The notes under the pieces are model-generated. The model ran no database searches and was not told the DNA's origin. It was given only the letters and a program-made list of their open reading frames with translations. Below, piece after piece: positions 1-9,568 of a stretch of DNA of 64,000 nucleotides; the first letter of the stretch is position 1, and the number at the start of each line of letters is the position of its first letter. Source of the stretch: Granulicella sp. S156 (GTDB lineage Bacteria > Acidobacteriota > Terriglobia > Terriglobales > Acidobacteriaceae); the NCBI RefSeq assembly GCF_009766105.1, contig NZ_LMUH01000025.1, positions 132,648 to 196,647 of the forward strand, read 5' to 3'. A program made the translations under genes and the position numbers.

Positions 1-1290
1 TTTGATTTGGAGTCAGAATGAAGTCGACACGCCCGTCACCTTTGTTATCGGTGGTCGTTGTGGCGGGCAGATACTGGAAATTATTTGCGGTCAACGCAAC
101 ACCGGGGATGTTGGGCGTCGGCAGGAGCTTGAAGACGGTCAATGCAACCGGATCGATATTGGGATCGGAGAGTGGAACCTGCCCGTTTGTATAGACGACA
201 TTGGTGTATGGATTCTTGATTGGGATTGGCGTTCCCGTAGGTGTGCCATCGGCGGTAAACAGACCTCCGAGTTCCGTCTGAGTTGGCAGGATGGCCGTGG
301 TCAACTGGTGAGCCACAGAGCGCAGTCCCTCGTAGTCGACAAAGAAGAATAGCTTCTCTTTGAAAACAGGACCGCCGAGCGTTCCGCCGAACTGGTTCTG
401 GACCAGCGTGGGTTTCACGCCCGTGCCATAGAAGGGACCGAAGGCGTTGAGCACGGTATTACGCAGATAGTCGTAGGCTCCGCCGTGAAAACTATTCGTG
501 CCACTGCGCGTTGTCGCGTTGATGATGGCACCGCCGGCACGGCCATACTCAGCGGAGTAATTGTCGGTCTGTACTTTGAACTCTTGAATCGCATCGGGAG
601 ATGGGATCATGGCCTGATTGGAGAAGCCCTGATTTGCCTCCTGGTAGGCGTTGTTATCGATTCCGTCCAGCTCGAAGTTGTTGGACTGCGAGGTCAAGCC
701 ATTGACGTTGTAGGAGGCATCGCGCGGTGGATTTGCGACAACGGTGCCGTCCAGCGATTTACTGACACCCGGAACCAGGATGGAGAGATCGGCGTATGCG
801 CGTCCATTCAACGGCAGCGAGACTGCCTCGGCTCCCTGGACAGTCTCGCCACGGTCGCTGCTGTCGGTCTCGAGTTGGCTGGCTGCCCCAGAGACCGTCA
901 CGGTCTGGGAGTCCGCTCCGAGTTTGAGCGTCACGCTCACTCTCTGCCTTGCACCCACATCTACCGTGAACGGATCGGTAACGGATTTCGTAAATCCAGG
1001 AGCCGTCACCGTCAGGCTATATTCGCCAGGCCGGACATTCGTGAACTCGTAGTCCCCATTGCTGTCCGCCTGCCGCGAGATGGCAATTCCCTTTCCCGGA
1101 TTAATCAGCACCACAGAGGCTGAGGGTACGGAAGCTCCGCTGGGATCCTTGATGGTCCCAAGCACGGTCGCCGAATCGAACTGTCCCCAGGCAACAGGGC
1201 TGGATAAGATCAACAGGATAAGAATGCTCAGCAGGCCCCTGAGAGGGTAGTTTTTGGAACAAGGTAGCGAACGAAGAGGGATTTCTTCAT
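1..1290 (-). CDS. TonB-dependent receptor, Oar-like, with carboxypeptidase-regulatory domain (N-terminal 430 codons)
   Basis: Outer-membrane receptor that would import a large substrate, probably a glycan or peptide, with TonB energy. The gene runs off the left edge, so the 3' part is missing. The start ATG at 1290 follows AGGAGA by 5 nt. A signal peptide (residues 1 to about 36, ending near AWG) is followed by a carboxypeptidase-regulatory (CarboxypepD_reg/CnaB-like) beta-sandwich (about 38-125; GTIKDPSGA near its start, NGDYEFTNVRPGEYSLTVTA within it) and then the plug, with SLPLNGRAYADL and ELDGIDNN. Acidobacteria carry many such receptors of about 1000-1200 residues. The next gene is divergent and regulator-like. 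The substrate cannot be read from the sequence. Confidence 0.9.
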
Positions 1291-1441
1291 AAGTCTCCTT
1301 GCAAGATACGGACCGTCGAGTCATGGCTTTAAGCTCCTGTAAGTACGGCAGATAAGTTCCAGCACGCAGATTGGTTTGTTTCTGCTGGCAGAACTAACAC
1401 TCTTCCAGGGCCCCTCCAACACAATTCACGGCATCTGCCAC

Positions 1442-1457
1442 TGTTACACGCGTAACA
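1442..1457. promoter_or_regulatory. Candidate operator, TGTTAC-N4-GTAACA inverted repeat
   Basis: TGTTACACGCGTAACA has perfect 6-bp arms around a 4-bp centre. It lies in the 294-bp gap between the divergent TonB receptor and the gene at 1585. The half-sites resemble those of LacI/GntR-type sugar regulators (the E. coli GntR operator also uses TGTTAC/GTAACA). No LacI-family gene is in the window, so a trans-encoded regulator is inferred. Confidence 0.45.
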
Positions 1458-1490
1458 TTCGAAAAAGCAGTAGCTTACCGGACATTCAAC

Positions 1491-1516
1491 GTAACCGTTA
1501 CAGTGAACACAGTGTT
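1491..1516. promoter_or_regulatory. Two further short inverted repeats in the receptor/regulator intergenic region
   Basis: GTAAC-C-GTTAC (1491-1501) and AACAC-A-GTGTT (1506-1516) are adjacent perfect 5-bp-arm palindromes. The first shares its half-site with the repeat at 1442. Together they suggest a two- or three-site operator controlling the receptor, its divergent neighbour, or both. Confidence 0.35.
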
Positions 1517-1584
1517 TCAACCAGGTTTACGCCATGTTCATAAGCGTCTGATGTACTGGTATCTCACGATGACTGAGGCACAAC

Positions 1585-2925
1585 ATGGTCTCCACCAGGA
1601 CTGAGGAGATTGCTCTACCTGTTAACGCGATAACCGATAGCCGACGAGCCTTGGTAAGTCGGGTTATCGGGTCTTCTGTATTTGCCAAAAGCGAACGGCT
1701 CTCAACGTTTCTGTCCTTGGTCTGCGAGCTCACCCTCAGCGGCAGAGCCAATGAGATTAACGAGCAGAAGATCGGAACCATGCTCTTCGGCCGCTCGTCG
1801 GATTATGATTCGTCGATCGACGGGATAGTGCGGACTCAAGCCAGCCGCCTGCGGCAACGGCTGGATCTCTACTTCAGTGGAGAAGGTGCGAATGAGCCGA
1901 TCCGCATCATCCTTCCCCGGGGCACTTATGTGCCTTTGTTTGAGCCGCAGTCACCAGCACAGGCCGCCTTCGATCCTTTGACAGCTCCTGATCCTGCACG
2001 GATACCGGTAGCAAACCCGTCCCTGTCGTCCTCGGAGAGTCCTCGCAGCGTTCAAACAAAATCCAGCACGAGACTGGCATGGGCACTAGTGGCGCTTCTC
2101 TCTATCGTTGTTCTTGCCCTGATATTCAGGCTTCGATCGCCATTGAGCCGGGAGGCCTCGCTGCCGGTACCTGAACATCCACTCTGGAACATCCTCTTCC
2201 GGCCCGATCAACGAACCATGATCGTACCCGGAGATAGCGGACTCGTAATGTGGCAGGGGCTCACAAATAAGACTCAGAACTTAAGCGTAGCCGACTATCT
2301 CAGCGGAAATTACCGCGTTGAAACTCCGGACAAACAGACACCGGCACAAAAGAGCGTTATCGATCTGGCAAACCGGCGGTACACCTCGATCGTAGACCTG
2401 GACATTGTCACAGCCTTCTCTCATATCGCAGAAGCCAGGAGGAGCACCTTTGAGCTGAGATACGCGCGTGACGTGCGTCCGAACGACATGAAAGCTGGGA
2501 ACGTCGTGCTCATTGGCGCACCAGTGGCCAATCCATGGGTTGAATTGTTTGAACCCAACATGAACTTTGTATTCTCAACCCCACTCATTCGCAGATATAC
2601 CGTAGTAAACCGGCAGCCAGTTGGAAGCGAGCCGGCGGAATGGGATTCGAACTATGACGACGTTCAACACCGCGTCTATGGTGTGGTGGCCTTTCTCCCT
2701 AACCTGGGTGGAAAGGGGAACGCTCTCATTCTGGAAGGAACCTCGATGGCCGGCACCGAATGTGCCTGGGATTTCGTGGCTGACGACTCCTCCCTGCTCC
2801 CCTTTCTGCGCCGTATCAAGCGGGCTGACGGCAGCATTCCACATTTCCAACTAGTCCTGGGCAGCAACAATATGAATGGCAGCTCTGGCAAAAGCAGCAT
2901 TCTTGCATGGCGCGTTACAGATTGA
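1585..2925 (+). CDS. Membrane-anchored regulator-like protein with N-terminal DNA-binding-like domain
   Basis: A 446-residue protein of a type common in Acidobacteria but without an established function. Residues about 20-115 form the conserved N-terminal module seen in front of TPR or cyclase domains in this phylum (SERLSTFLSLVCE, then IDGIVRTQASRLRQRLDLY and ILPRGTYVPLF), which resembles a winged-helix or response-type domain. A single membrane segment follows at about 160-182, then about 260 residues, probably outside the cytoplasm, with no motif I recognise. The topology resembles one-component transmembrane regulators. It is divergent from the TonB receptor and shares its operator-rich upstream region, so it may sense the receptor's substrate. 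The ATG has only a weak upstream GAGG. Confidence 0.75.
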   Translation: MVSTRTEEIALPVNAITDSRRALVSRVIGSSVFAKSERLSTFLSLVCELTLSGRANEINEQKIGTMLFGRSSDYDSSIDGIVRTQASRLRQRLDLYFSGEGANEPIRIILPRGTYVPLFEPQSPAQAAFDPLTAPDPARIPVANPSLSSSESPRSVQTKSSTRLAWALVALLSIVVLALIFRLRSPLSREASLPVPEHPLWNILFRPDQRTMIVPGDSGLVMWQGLTNKTQNLSVADYLSGNYRVETPDKQTPAQKSVIDLANRRYTSIVDLDIVTAFSHIAEARRSTFELRYARDVRPNDMKAGNVVLIGAPVANPWVELFEPNMNFVFSTPLIRRYTVVNRQPVGSEPAEWDSNYDDVQHRVYGVVAFLPNLGGKGNALILEGTSMAGTECAWDFVADDSSLLPFLRRIKRADGSIPHFQLVLGSNNMNGSSGKSSILAWRVTD

Positions 2926-3066
2926 ACTTAGACAATCTTGAAGCGGCACAGAGTCTAGAACCTCTAGTTAGCGCTACAACGATCCTGTCGCAGTATTCTC
3001 CAACGGCACGTTGTGTGATTCAATGTCCTCAAAGAACCTCGACCACAATCAAGAGTTTTTTGCTGG

Positions 3067-5397
3067 ATGAAGCAGATGCCAAATGAATTGAGTATCTTGC
3101 AATTCGGAGAATTTGAATTGGACCGCACGCAGCGGCAGCTGCGGTGCGCCAATCAGACTGTTGCGCTATCGTCGAAAGTCTTTGACCTGCTCGTCTATAT
3201 GGTCGAAAATCCAGGCCGCCCGCTTTCCAAAAAGGAATTGATGGACGCCGTTTGGACTGGATCTTTTGTTGAAGAATCGAACCTTACCCAGAGTGTCAGC
3301 GTCTTGCGCAAGGCGCTTAGTCTGGAGAAGAGCAACGAGGCGAACCCAATCGCCACACTGCCGGGTCGAGGCTATCAGTTTACGAGAACCGTTATTGCTG
3401 CCCCTGCGCCTGCTCAAGAGATTACGCTGCATTCGGTTCGATCAAGCTCGAAGATCGTCATTGAAGAACATTTCGCCGCGCCGGAGGCAAGACCAAAACA
3501 ACGCAAGCTTTGGATTGCAGTTGCTGTTGCGGCATTCGCAGCTATAGGAATTGCTGGATGGCTTGGCTGGCGGCAGTGGGAGTATCAACAGAGCGGAACT
3601 CATGTTGACCTTGTTCTTGCTGATTTTGAAAATGCGACCGGCGAACCCATCCTCGACCACACACTCAACGAAGCACTCCGCATTGATCTTGATCAATCAC
3701 CTTTTTTGAATCTGCTCTCGCCAACCAGAGTCCAGGCCACACTCGCTCAGATGCAGCGGAAGGATGCGGCGTTGACTTCCTCTATCGCGCATGAGGTCTG
3801 CGAACGCACCAACTCGCAGGTCGTGCTGCAGGGCAAAGTCTCCCAGTTGGAGCAGAAGTACCTGTTGACTCTCGTGGCCGTCAGTTGCGTCAGTGGCGAC
3901 CAACTCGCCGAGGCGAAGGAGGAAGCTAACTCAAAAGACGACATCCTCCACAGGCTCGACATCGTTGCGGCAGATATCCGCCGGAAACTCGGCGAATCAC
4001 GCCATTCCATCAAGCACTTCGACAAGCCGCTCTTCCAGGAAAACACCGGTTCCATGGAGGCGCTCCAGGCTTACAGCGAAGGTGTGCACCTCGGCTTTCA
4101 AGGGAAATATGCTGAAGGAACTTCCCTGCTACAACGGTCCATTGAACTGGATCCAGGCTTCATAGCTGCCTACTTCAATCTCGCCGCTCAATACATGAGC
4201 CTCGGAGATCGGGTGCAGGCGCGTAAGCTCTACCAAAAAGTCTATGACCTGCGCGATGCACCCAACATCCCGGATACCTTGCGCTTCAATATCGTCGCGC
4301 AATATAACGCCTACGTCACGGGTAACATCTATGAAAGTATTCGCAGCTATCAGGCATGGATTGACATCTATCCCAATCACACCATTCCACTCATCGATCT
4401 TTCCAATGCCTATAAAGATATCGGCCAGTATGAGCTTGGGATCGAACCGGCAAGAAAAGCTCTTGCGCTAAACCCGGCGATGCCGCTGATCTACTCCGCT
4501 CTTGCGGCCAATCAGCTTGGAGCGGGTCATCTTGCAGACGCACGCGCTACCTGCGAACTTGCTATCCAAAGAGATATGGATAGTGAGCCTCTGCGAATTG
4601 CTTTGATGGAGACTGCCTATCTCCAAAAGGATGCCACAAGCGTGGCTGCGCAGATTGCCTGGGGAAAGGCGCACAGCAGTACCCGCCTGCCTTCCGTCGT
4701 AGCGATGATGGCAATCTCTGAGGGACGCATGCGCGAGGCACAGGAACAGATGACGGAGGTCACCGGTACCTACCAGCATCAGGGTCTGGATTCACTAGGC
4801 ACATACTTTACTCAGGAGATGACACAACCGTTTGCCGAATATGGCATGACAGCAGAGGCCCGCAAGATGCTTGCCGCGGCGTCGCACATCAAGGGAGAGA
4901 TCGAGCCTATAGTTACCCTGGCAGAGATCGGGGAGACAGATCAGGCCGAAACGCTGCTAAACCAGGAGATCGCTGACAACCCAACGTCAGTTCTGTGGTC
5001 GGAATACTACACACCCATCGCCCGGGCAGCCATCTTCCTCTCGCAACAGAAACCGCAGGACGCCATCGAAGCGTTGCGCGCTGCAAAGCAGTTGGAAGAG
5101 ATTAGCACCGACGCCCCCTACTTCCGCGGGCAGGCCTATCTGGATGCCGGACAACCGGCGATGGCCGAGACGGAGTTCAATAAAGTCACCTCTAAGCGCT
5201 ACCTCCAAACCTTCTCGAGCCAGTATCCGCTGGCCTATCTGGGGCTTGCACGCGCGTATGCGAAGGAAGGAAAAAACACAGAGGCCCAGACGCAATATCA
5301 AGGACTTTTCGATCTCTGGAAGAACGCCGACCCCACTCTGCCCGTTCTCGTGCAGGCAAAACAAGAAGCGGCCCAGCTGCTTCGGCATGTGAATTAG
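3067..5397 (+). CDS. CadC-like winged-helix transmembrane regulator with TPR repeats
   Basis: A 776-residue one-component regulator. Residues 10-108 are an OmpR/CadC-type winged helix (FGEFELD, KVFDLLVYMVENPGRPLSKK, SNLTQSVSVLRKAL, LPGRGYQF). A membrane segment lies at 148-168 after a basic stretch, so the DNA-binding domain is cytoplasmic. The rest carries a TolB-like N-terminal stretch (VDLVLADFENATGEPILDHTL) and many tetratricopeptide repeats (from about 335) that would sit in the periplasm. Architectures like this are abundant in Acidobacteria; no target is known here. An in-frame ATG at 3076 is an alternative start; neither has a clear ribosome-binding site. Confidence 0.85.
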   Translation: MKQMPNELSILQFGEFELDRTQRQLRCANQTVALSSKVFDLLVYMVENPGRPLSKKELMDAVWTGSFVEESNLTQSVSVLRKALSLEKSNEANPIATLPGRGYQFTRTVIAAPAPAQEITLHSVRSSSKIVIEEHFAAPEARPKQRKLWIAVAVAAFAAIGIAGWLGWRQWEYQQSGTHVDLVLADFENATGEPILDHTLNEALRIDLDQSPFLNLLSPTRVQATLAQMQRKDAALTSSIAHEVCERTNSQVVLQGKVSQLEQKYLLTLVAVSCVSGDQLAEAKEEANSKDDILHRLDIVAADIRRKLGESRHSIKHFDKPLFQENTGSMEALQAYSEGVHLGFQGKYAEGTSLLQRSIELDPGFIAAYFNLAAQYMSLGDRVQARKLYQKVYDLRDAPNIPDTLRFNIVAQYNAYVTGNIYESIRSYQAWIDIYPNHTIPLIDLSNAYKDIGQYELGIEPARKALALNPAMPLIYSALAANQLGAGHLADARATCELAIQRDMDSEPLRIALMETAYLQKDATSVAAQIAWGKAHSSTRLPSVVAMMAISEGRMREAQEQMTEVTGTYQHQGLDSLGTYFTQEMTQPFAEYGMTAEARKMLAAASHIKGEIEPIVTLAEIGETDQAETLLNQEIADNPTSVLWSEYYTPIARAAIFLSQQKPQDAIEALRAAKQLEEISTDAPYFRGQAYLDAGQPAMAETEFNKVTSKRYLQTFSSQYPLAYLGLARAYAKEGKNTEAQTQYQGLFDLWKNADPTLPVLVQAKQEAAQLLRHVN

Positions 5398-5436
5398 CCG
5401 GAATACACATCAGAAACGCTCGTTAACCTCGCTACG

Positions 5437-5466
5437 GCAGCGTGAAGTCCATGACCTTCACGCTGC
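5437..5466 (+). terminator. Strong stem-loop after the CadC/TPR gene
   Basis: An 11-bp perfect stem (GCAGCGTGAAG / CTTCACGCTGC) closes an 8-nt loop 39 nt past the stop of the CadC-like gene. There is no run of T after it, so termination efficiency is uncertain. It overlaps the longest possible LysR reading frame and argues that the LysR start lies further downstream. Confidence 0.55.
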
Positions 5467-5558
5467 AAAACGAATCGCCCAATGTGTCCAAACAAATAAT
5501 TGAGCAATACTGCACCTTTGATAGCTACAGGCAAAAAAAAGATGATATTTTACAAACA

Positions 5559-6485
5559 ATGAATGTGACGACTTTAGACCTCGACACCTTACGAACGCTT
5601 ATTACGGCGAATGATCTGGGCGGCTACGGGCAAGCTGCAGCACGTCTCGGACGCACCCCCTCGGCCATCAGCCTGCAGATGAAGCGGCTTCAGGAAGATG
5701 TAGGAGCGAATCTCTTTCGCAAAGACGGCAGAGGCGTTGTACTCACGGAGGCAGGAGAGATTGTGCTTCGCTTTGGACGCCGCATGCTCGCTATCAATGA
5801 TGAATTGCTGGATACCATCCGCGGAGCCTCCCTTGCAGGAAGCGTGAGACTGGGGTGCTCTCAGGACTTCGCAGAGACCGTCCTGCCGGATGTGCTATCG
5901 CAATTCACGAAGCTCTATCCCCTTGTACAGATGGAAGTGCGCATCGAAGGCAATGCCGCACTCGTGGAGGCAATTGAAAAGGGTCAACTGGATCTCGCCC
6001 TCGCGGTAGGACAGGCAGACCGCCCTACCGCAGAGGTTCTCGGAGAGCTGGACCTGGTTTGGATAGCAGGCCAGGAGTTCCTGACACGTTCCGGCCAACC
6101 GCTTCCTCTGGTCCTTCTGGGACCACAATGTGCTTTCCGTAAGGAAGCAATTCAAAAGCTCGATCAGGCGAAAATGCCGTGGCGTATTGCAGCAGTAAGT
6201 CCCAGTTTGGCGGGGCTGTGGGCCTCTGCCATCGGAGGGCTTGGCATCACGGCGAGGAGTTCTCTGGGACTTCCGGCAAAACTGGTATGGGACAAGGAGA
6301 TGTTTGATCTTCCAGAGTTGCCAGCGTTTCCGGTCACCTTGCATGCACAATCCAACACCATGAGCGAAGGCGTAGAAAGGTTGCGCGCTATTATCCGCCA
6401 TGCTGTTGCAGATACCTTGCGCGCAAAGAAAAAGAAGGGCCAGCGAGGGCGGCTGGCCCCTGCAAAGTTTCCTACAGCGGCTTAA
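5559..6485 (+). CDS. LysR-family transcriptional regulator
   Basis: A 308-residue LysR-type regulator. The N-terminal winged helix is typical (LDTLRTLITANDLGGYGQAA, then LGRTPSAISLQMKRLQEDVG, LFRKDGRGVVLTEAGE) and is followed by a LysR substrate-binding domain (SVRLGCSQDFAETVLPDVL). The frame is open from a GTG at 5442, but those extra 39 residues match nothing in the family and would be encoded through a stem-loop, so the ATG at 5559 is preferred. No good ribosome-binding site is visible. The C-terminus carries a basic tail (RAKKKKGQRGR). It converges on the DinB gene; the target is unknown. Confidence 0.88.
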   Translation: MNVTTLDLDTLRTLITANDLGGYGQAAARLGRTPSAISLQMKRLQEDVGANLFRKDGRGVVLTEAGEIVLRFGRRMLAINDELLDTIRGASLAGSVRLGCSQDFAETVLPDVLSQFTKLYPLVQMEVRIEGNAALVEAIEKGQLDLALAVGQADRPTAEVLGELDLVWIAGQEFLTRSGQPLPLVLLGPQCAFRKEAIQKLDQAKMPWRIAAVSPSLAGLWASAIGGLGITARSSLGLPAKLVWDKEMFDLPELPAFPVTLHAQSNTMSEGVERLRAIIRHAVADTLRAKKKKGQRGRLAPAKFPTAA

Positions 6486-6497
6486 CACCACACCTAA

Positions 6498-7133
6498 TTA
6501 GTTAGCTTTACCTGGGTTCGCTAACGGCCTTCCCTCACTTGCAGGGGGAACGATGCCATTCATGCGGAGATACTCGACGAGCTGACCATAGATGTCGTAG
6601 GAATGCCCAAGAGCATGAGTGACTTCCTCCGCACGAGTGTCGGTAGCACCGCGGCCTGCATGCTCCCACGCATTTTCCGGCGTCAAGGTAGCAACTGCCT
6701 CATGGGCACTTGCGAAAGATTCCTTGAGCGCCTTGATCAGATCGTCTTTTTCAGTGAGCTTACCGATAGCGGCCAACTTTGCCGTTGTCGCTGCATCAGG
6801 TTTTGCGATTCCCTGCACTCCAAGAAAAAAGAAGTCATTGGCTTGTATGATGTGCGCTAACTGCTGCCCGAAAGTGCGAACACCTTTATAGTCGACGGTT
6901 ACCCCAGGCTTGAAGAGGTCGCTACTCGGAGCAAAGCCGTACTTCTCTGCCGGCATAGCTTCGGCGAGCGGAACGAGTTGCTTTTCGAGACCCGTAACCG
7001 CGGCGTCAAGGCTCTTTGCAGGATCGACTTTGGCTATAGCGGTAGGTGTAGGTGTTTGCGCATGCAATATAGCCGTGACGCTGCTGGAACAAGCAACTAG
7101 AGCAACTGCTGTAACAATTCGCTTGAAGCGCAT
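6498..7133 (-). CDS. Secreted DinB-family protein
   Basis: A 211-residue protein with a Sec signal peptide (about 1-26, ending ILHAQ) followed by a four-helix DinB fold: FGQQLAHIIQANDFFFLG near residue 90 and HALGHSYDIYGQLVEYLR near 175, with the histidines that typically bind a metal in this fold. DinB/YfiT-like proteins include thiol-dependent metalloenzymes; exported versions are common in Acidobacteria and their substrates are unknown. The ATG at 7133 follows AAGGAG by 5 nt. It lies 56 bp downstream of the DUF885 gene on the same strand and may be cotranscribed with it. Confidence 0.85.
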   Translation of the reverse strand: MRFKRIVTAVALVACSSSVTAILHAQTPTPTAIAKVDPAKSLDAAVTGLEKQLVPLAEAMPAEKYGFAPSSDLFKPGVTVDYKGVRTFGQQLAHIIQANDFFFLGVQGIAKPDAATTAKLAAIGKLTEKDDLIKALKESFASAHEAVATLTPENAWEHAGRGATDTRAEEVTHALGHSYDIYGQLVEYLRMNGIVPPASEGRPLANPGKAN

Positions 7134-7189
7134 GATTCTCCTTGTAAAGACACAAAAATGAAAACGATGATAGTTGCATGTCCCACAAT

Positions 7190-9019
7190 TTACTTCTGCG
7201 AGGCGATCCAGTCATTGACAGAGATATCGAGAACATCCAGCGGCAACGCGCCGGAATCGAGGATCAGGTCATGAAACTTCCTGATGTCGAACTTCGCTCC
7301 GAGCTGAGTCTGCGCTCGCTGTCGAAACTCCAGTAGTTTGAGTTGCCCAACCTTATATCCCAGAGCCTGACCAGGCCAGGCGATGTATCGGTCGGTCTCC
7401 CTCTGGACGTTCGTCTCATCGATAGAGGAGTGCTCATGGAAGTAGTCCACAACCTGTTGCCGCGTCCAATGTTTGGAGTGAAGTCCCGTATCGACAACCA
7501 GGCGAATCGCTCGCCAGATGTCTCCCTGCAGGCGGCCATAGTCACTATAGGGATCCTGGTAAAAGCCCACATCCTTGCCAAGCTGTTCAGCATAGAGGCC
7601 CCAGCCTTCGGTGTAGGCCGTGTACTCTTTCTTCTTGCGGAACTCTGGAATGCCACTAAGTTCCAGTGCGATGGAAAACTGCAGATGATGGCCGGGAATT
7701 CCCTCGTGATAGGCAATCGACTCTGCCCCTCCCAGGTAAATTTCAGAGAAGTTGTAGGTGTTAACCACAACACGTCCAGGGCGTTTGCCATCAGGGGAAC
7801 CAGGCTCGTATGTCGCGGCGGGTCTTTGCTTCTCCGTATACGCTGGCGTGGCCTCGACAACCAGGTCAGCTTTAGGCAGCGTTCCGAAGAGCTCAGGCAG
7901 CTTTGTCTTCATCTGGTCAAGGTCTGCACGATAGGTATCCAGCAGTTGCTCCTTCGACGCGGCATGGAGTTTCCGATTGGCCTTAATCGCTGCATTGAAG
8001 CTTTTGAGGTCCTTGTAGCCCAGCTTGTTTGCAATCACAAGCATCGCAGCTTCATCCCGCTTTACCTCGTCCAGACCGATCTGGTGAATCTGGTCGGCTG
8101 TCATATGGAGCGTGGTATTGCTGCGGATACAAAAGGCATAATAGGCATCTCCATTCGGAATAGCCCAGATGCCGGGCTCCGTCCGCCCATGCGGAATGTA
8201 TTGCGTCTCAAGAAACCTGGCAAAGCGCTGATAGGCAGGAATCACATCATGAGCAATAACATCGCTAATCTCGCCAGTAATTCGTCTCTGCTCATCGACG
8301 CTTATACCGGCAGGAAACTTCTTTGTCGGCGCATAGAAGGGACTGTCTTCTAGCTTGATGGCAACAATCGAATTGATCTGCGCAAGAACCTTCTCTGACA
8401 CAAGCTTCGGTTGCACATGCCCATCGTCGATGCCGAGTTTCATGTCCGCTGTGAGTTGATCGAAGAGCAGTGGCACCCTTTTCAAACGAGCAATGTAATT
8501 GTCGTAGTCCTTTACATCATCAAAGGGAATGACAGCGACCAGCTGTGGAAGTTCAAAGTGGATGCCATGGATCTGGTTGACCGGCATCTCCCATTCCTTG
8601 AACTGAACGCTCTCCTGATCTTCGAGCAGGTTACGCAGGAGCAACTCAGCCGACAGCTTGTCCTGTTTCGATAGGCCCGTGGTATCGATGGCTCGAAGGC
8701 GTTGGATGTATTCGCGGCTGCGTTGCACAGAACGCTGGACCTCTTCCGCAGAAAGGTCGCTCCAGCGATCGTTGTAGCGCTTGTCGCCTAGCACCGTCGC
8801 ATCTTCGGGAGTATGGCGCAGATGATCTTGCCAATAGTCGGTGAACACAGCGTTGAGCGCCTGCGATCGAGCCTGAACACTCTGCGCACTAGCTATAGCC
8901 GTGCCAAAAAGTACAGCCAGGACCAGCCCGCCAAATCCACCGGCAGTCGCCCTCTTTATCGAGTGTGGCCTCGCGAAGTGCGCCCCCAACCCGCCTCGTA
9001 TCAAATGAGCAATTATCAC
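7190..9019 (-). CDS. DUF885 family exported putative metallo-carboxypeptidase
   Basis: A 609-residue DUF885 protein with an N-terminal hydrophobic segment (about 27-45, cleavage likely after AIASA). The family signature YHEGIPGHHLQ lies at about 437-447, with TEGWGLYAEQLG about 30 residues later. This resembles the HExxH-plus-glutamate zinc sites of M3/M32-like peptidases, and the family is generally thought to be peptidases. The frame opens at a GTG at 9019; the start is uncertain because no strong ribosome-binding site is seen. Confidence 0.85.
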   Translation of the reverse strand: MIIAHLIRGGLGAHFARPHSIKRATAGGFGGLVLAVLFGTAIASAQSVQARSQALNAVFTDYWQDHLRHTPEDATVLGDKRYNDRWSDLSAEEVQRSVQRSREYIQRLRAIDTTGLSKQDKLSAELLLRNLLEDQESVQFKEWEMPVNQIHGIHFELPQLVAVIPFDDVKDYDNYIARLKRVPLLFDQLTADMKLGIDDGHVQPKLVSEKVLAQINSIVAIKLEDSPFYAPTKKFPAGISVDEQRRITGEISDVIAHDVIPAYQRFARFLETQYIPHGRTEPGIWAIPNGDAYYAFCIRSNTTLHMTADQIHQIGLDEVKRDEAAMLVIANKLGYKDLKSFNAAIKANRKLHAASKEQLLDTYRADLDQMKTKLPELFGTLPKADLVVEATPAYTEKQRPAATYEPGSPDGKRPGRVVVNTYNFSEIYLGGAESIAYHEGIPGHHLQFSIALELSGIPEFRKKKEYTAYTEGWGLYAEQLGKDVGFYQDPYSDYGRLQGDIWRAIRLVVDTGLHSKHWTRQQVVDYFHEHSSIDETNVQRETDRYIAWPGQALGYKVGQLKLLEFRQRAQTQLGAKFDIRKFHDLILDSGALPLDVLDISVNDWIASQK

Positions 9020-9328
9020 TGATGTAGGCTATCGCCCAGAGATAGAAATACAAGTTCATAATTCTCAACCCACCCATGAATCCCACTCAACAATGAAGAT
9101 CAGTCGCTCGTTTATTGGATACTCCAAGGCTATCCTCGTATCGAAGTTCACACTGCACTTGCACCTTTGCTGAAGCAATCTTTGAACTGGCGGGTCTTCA
9201 GTTTTCTCACGCATCGAGTGAGAATTATGAACTTGTACTCATCACTCTTCCTTTATAGCTTCAATTCACGCTTGCTCGCGCCCACGAGCAAGCCCCATTT
9301 CTATCCGAACAGTTTCAGAGAAGAGCTC
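9020..9328. other. Gene-free stretch upstream of DUF885
   Basis: About 310 bp with lower GC than its neighbours. It must hold the promoter of the minus-strand DUF885 gene, but no convincing -35/-10 pair stands out. The sequence around 9167-9328 keeps one frame open in phase with the truncated permease gene, without recognisable protein similarity. Confidence 0.5.
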
Positions 9329-9568
9329 ATGCAGAATGTTCTCCTAAATCTCAAGTTAGCTCTGCGCCGGTTGCGTAATATGCCAGGGTTTACGGCAACG
9401 ACAGTGCTTATGCTGGCCTTCGGCATAGGCTCGACCACCGTGATCTTTTCTATCGTCAAGGGTGTGCTATTACGCCCGCTTCCCTTTCCGGAACCTGGCC
9501 GGCTCGTGATTGTCGGCGACCATCTGCCATCGTGCTGCCCTGTTGCCAATGCCAAAATCTATTTGTAG
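9329..9568 (+). pseudogene. Truncated MacB/FtsX-type ABC permease (N-terminal stub)
   Basis: Eighty codons match the start of an acidobacterial orphan permease: LKLALRRLRNMPGFTATTVL, LAFGIGSTTVIFSIVKGVLL, RPLPFPEPGRLVIVGDHLP. The match then breaks off into unrelated sequence and a stop at 9566-9568. Full-length relatives have roughly 800-900 residues; the intact one at 16134 aligns with the stub over its first membrane segment. The ATG is preceded by GAGAAG. It is most likely a deletion remnant and would not make a working transporter. Confidence 0.75.

Noticed and set aside
5442..5558. N-terminal extension of the LysR regulator from a GTG
   Set aside because: It would translate through an 11-bp-stem hairpin that follows the previous gene, and LysR proteins begin just before the helix-turn-helix.
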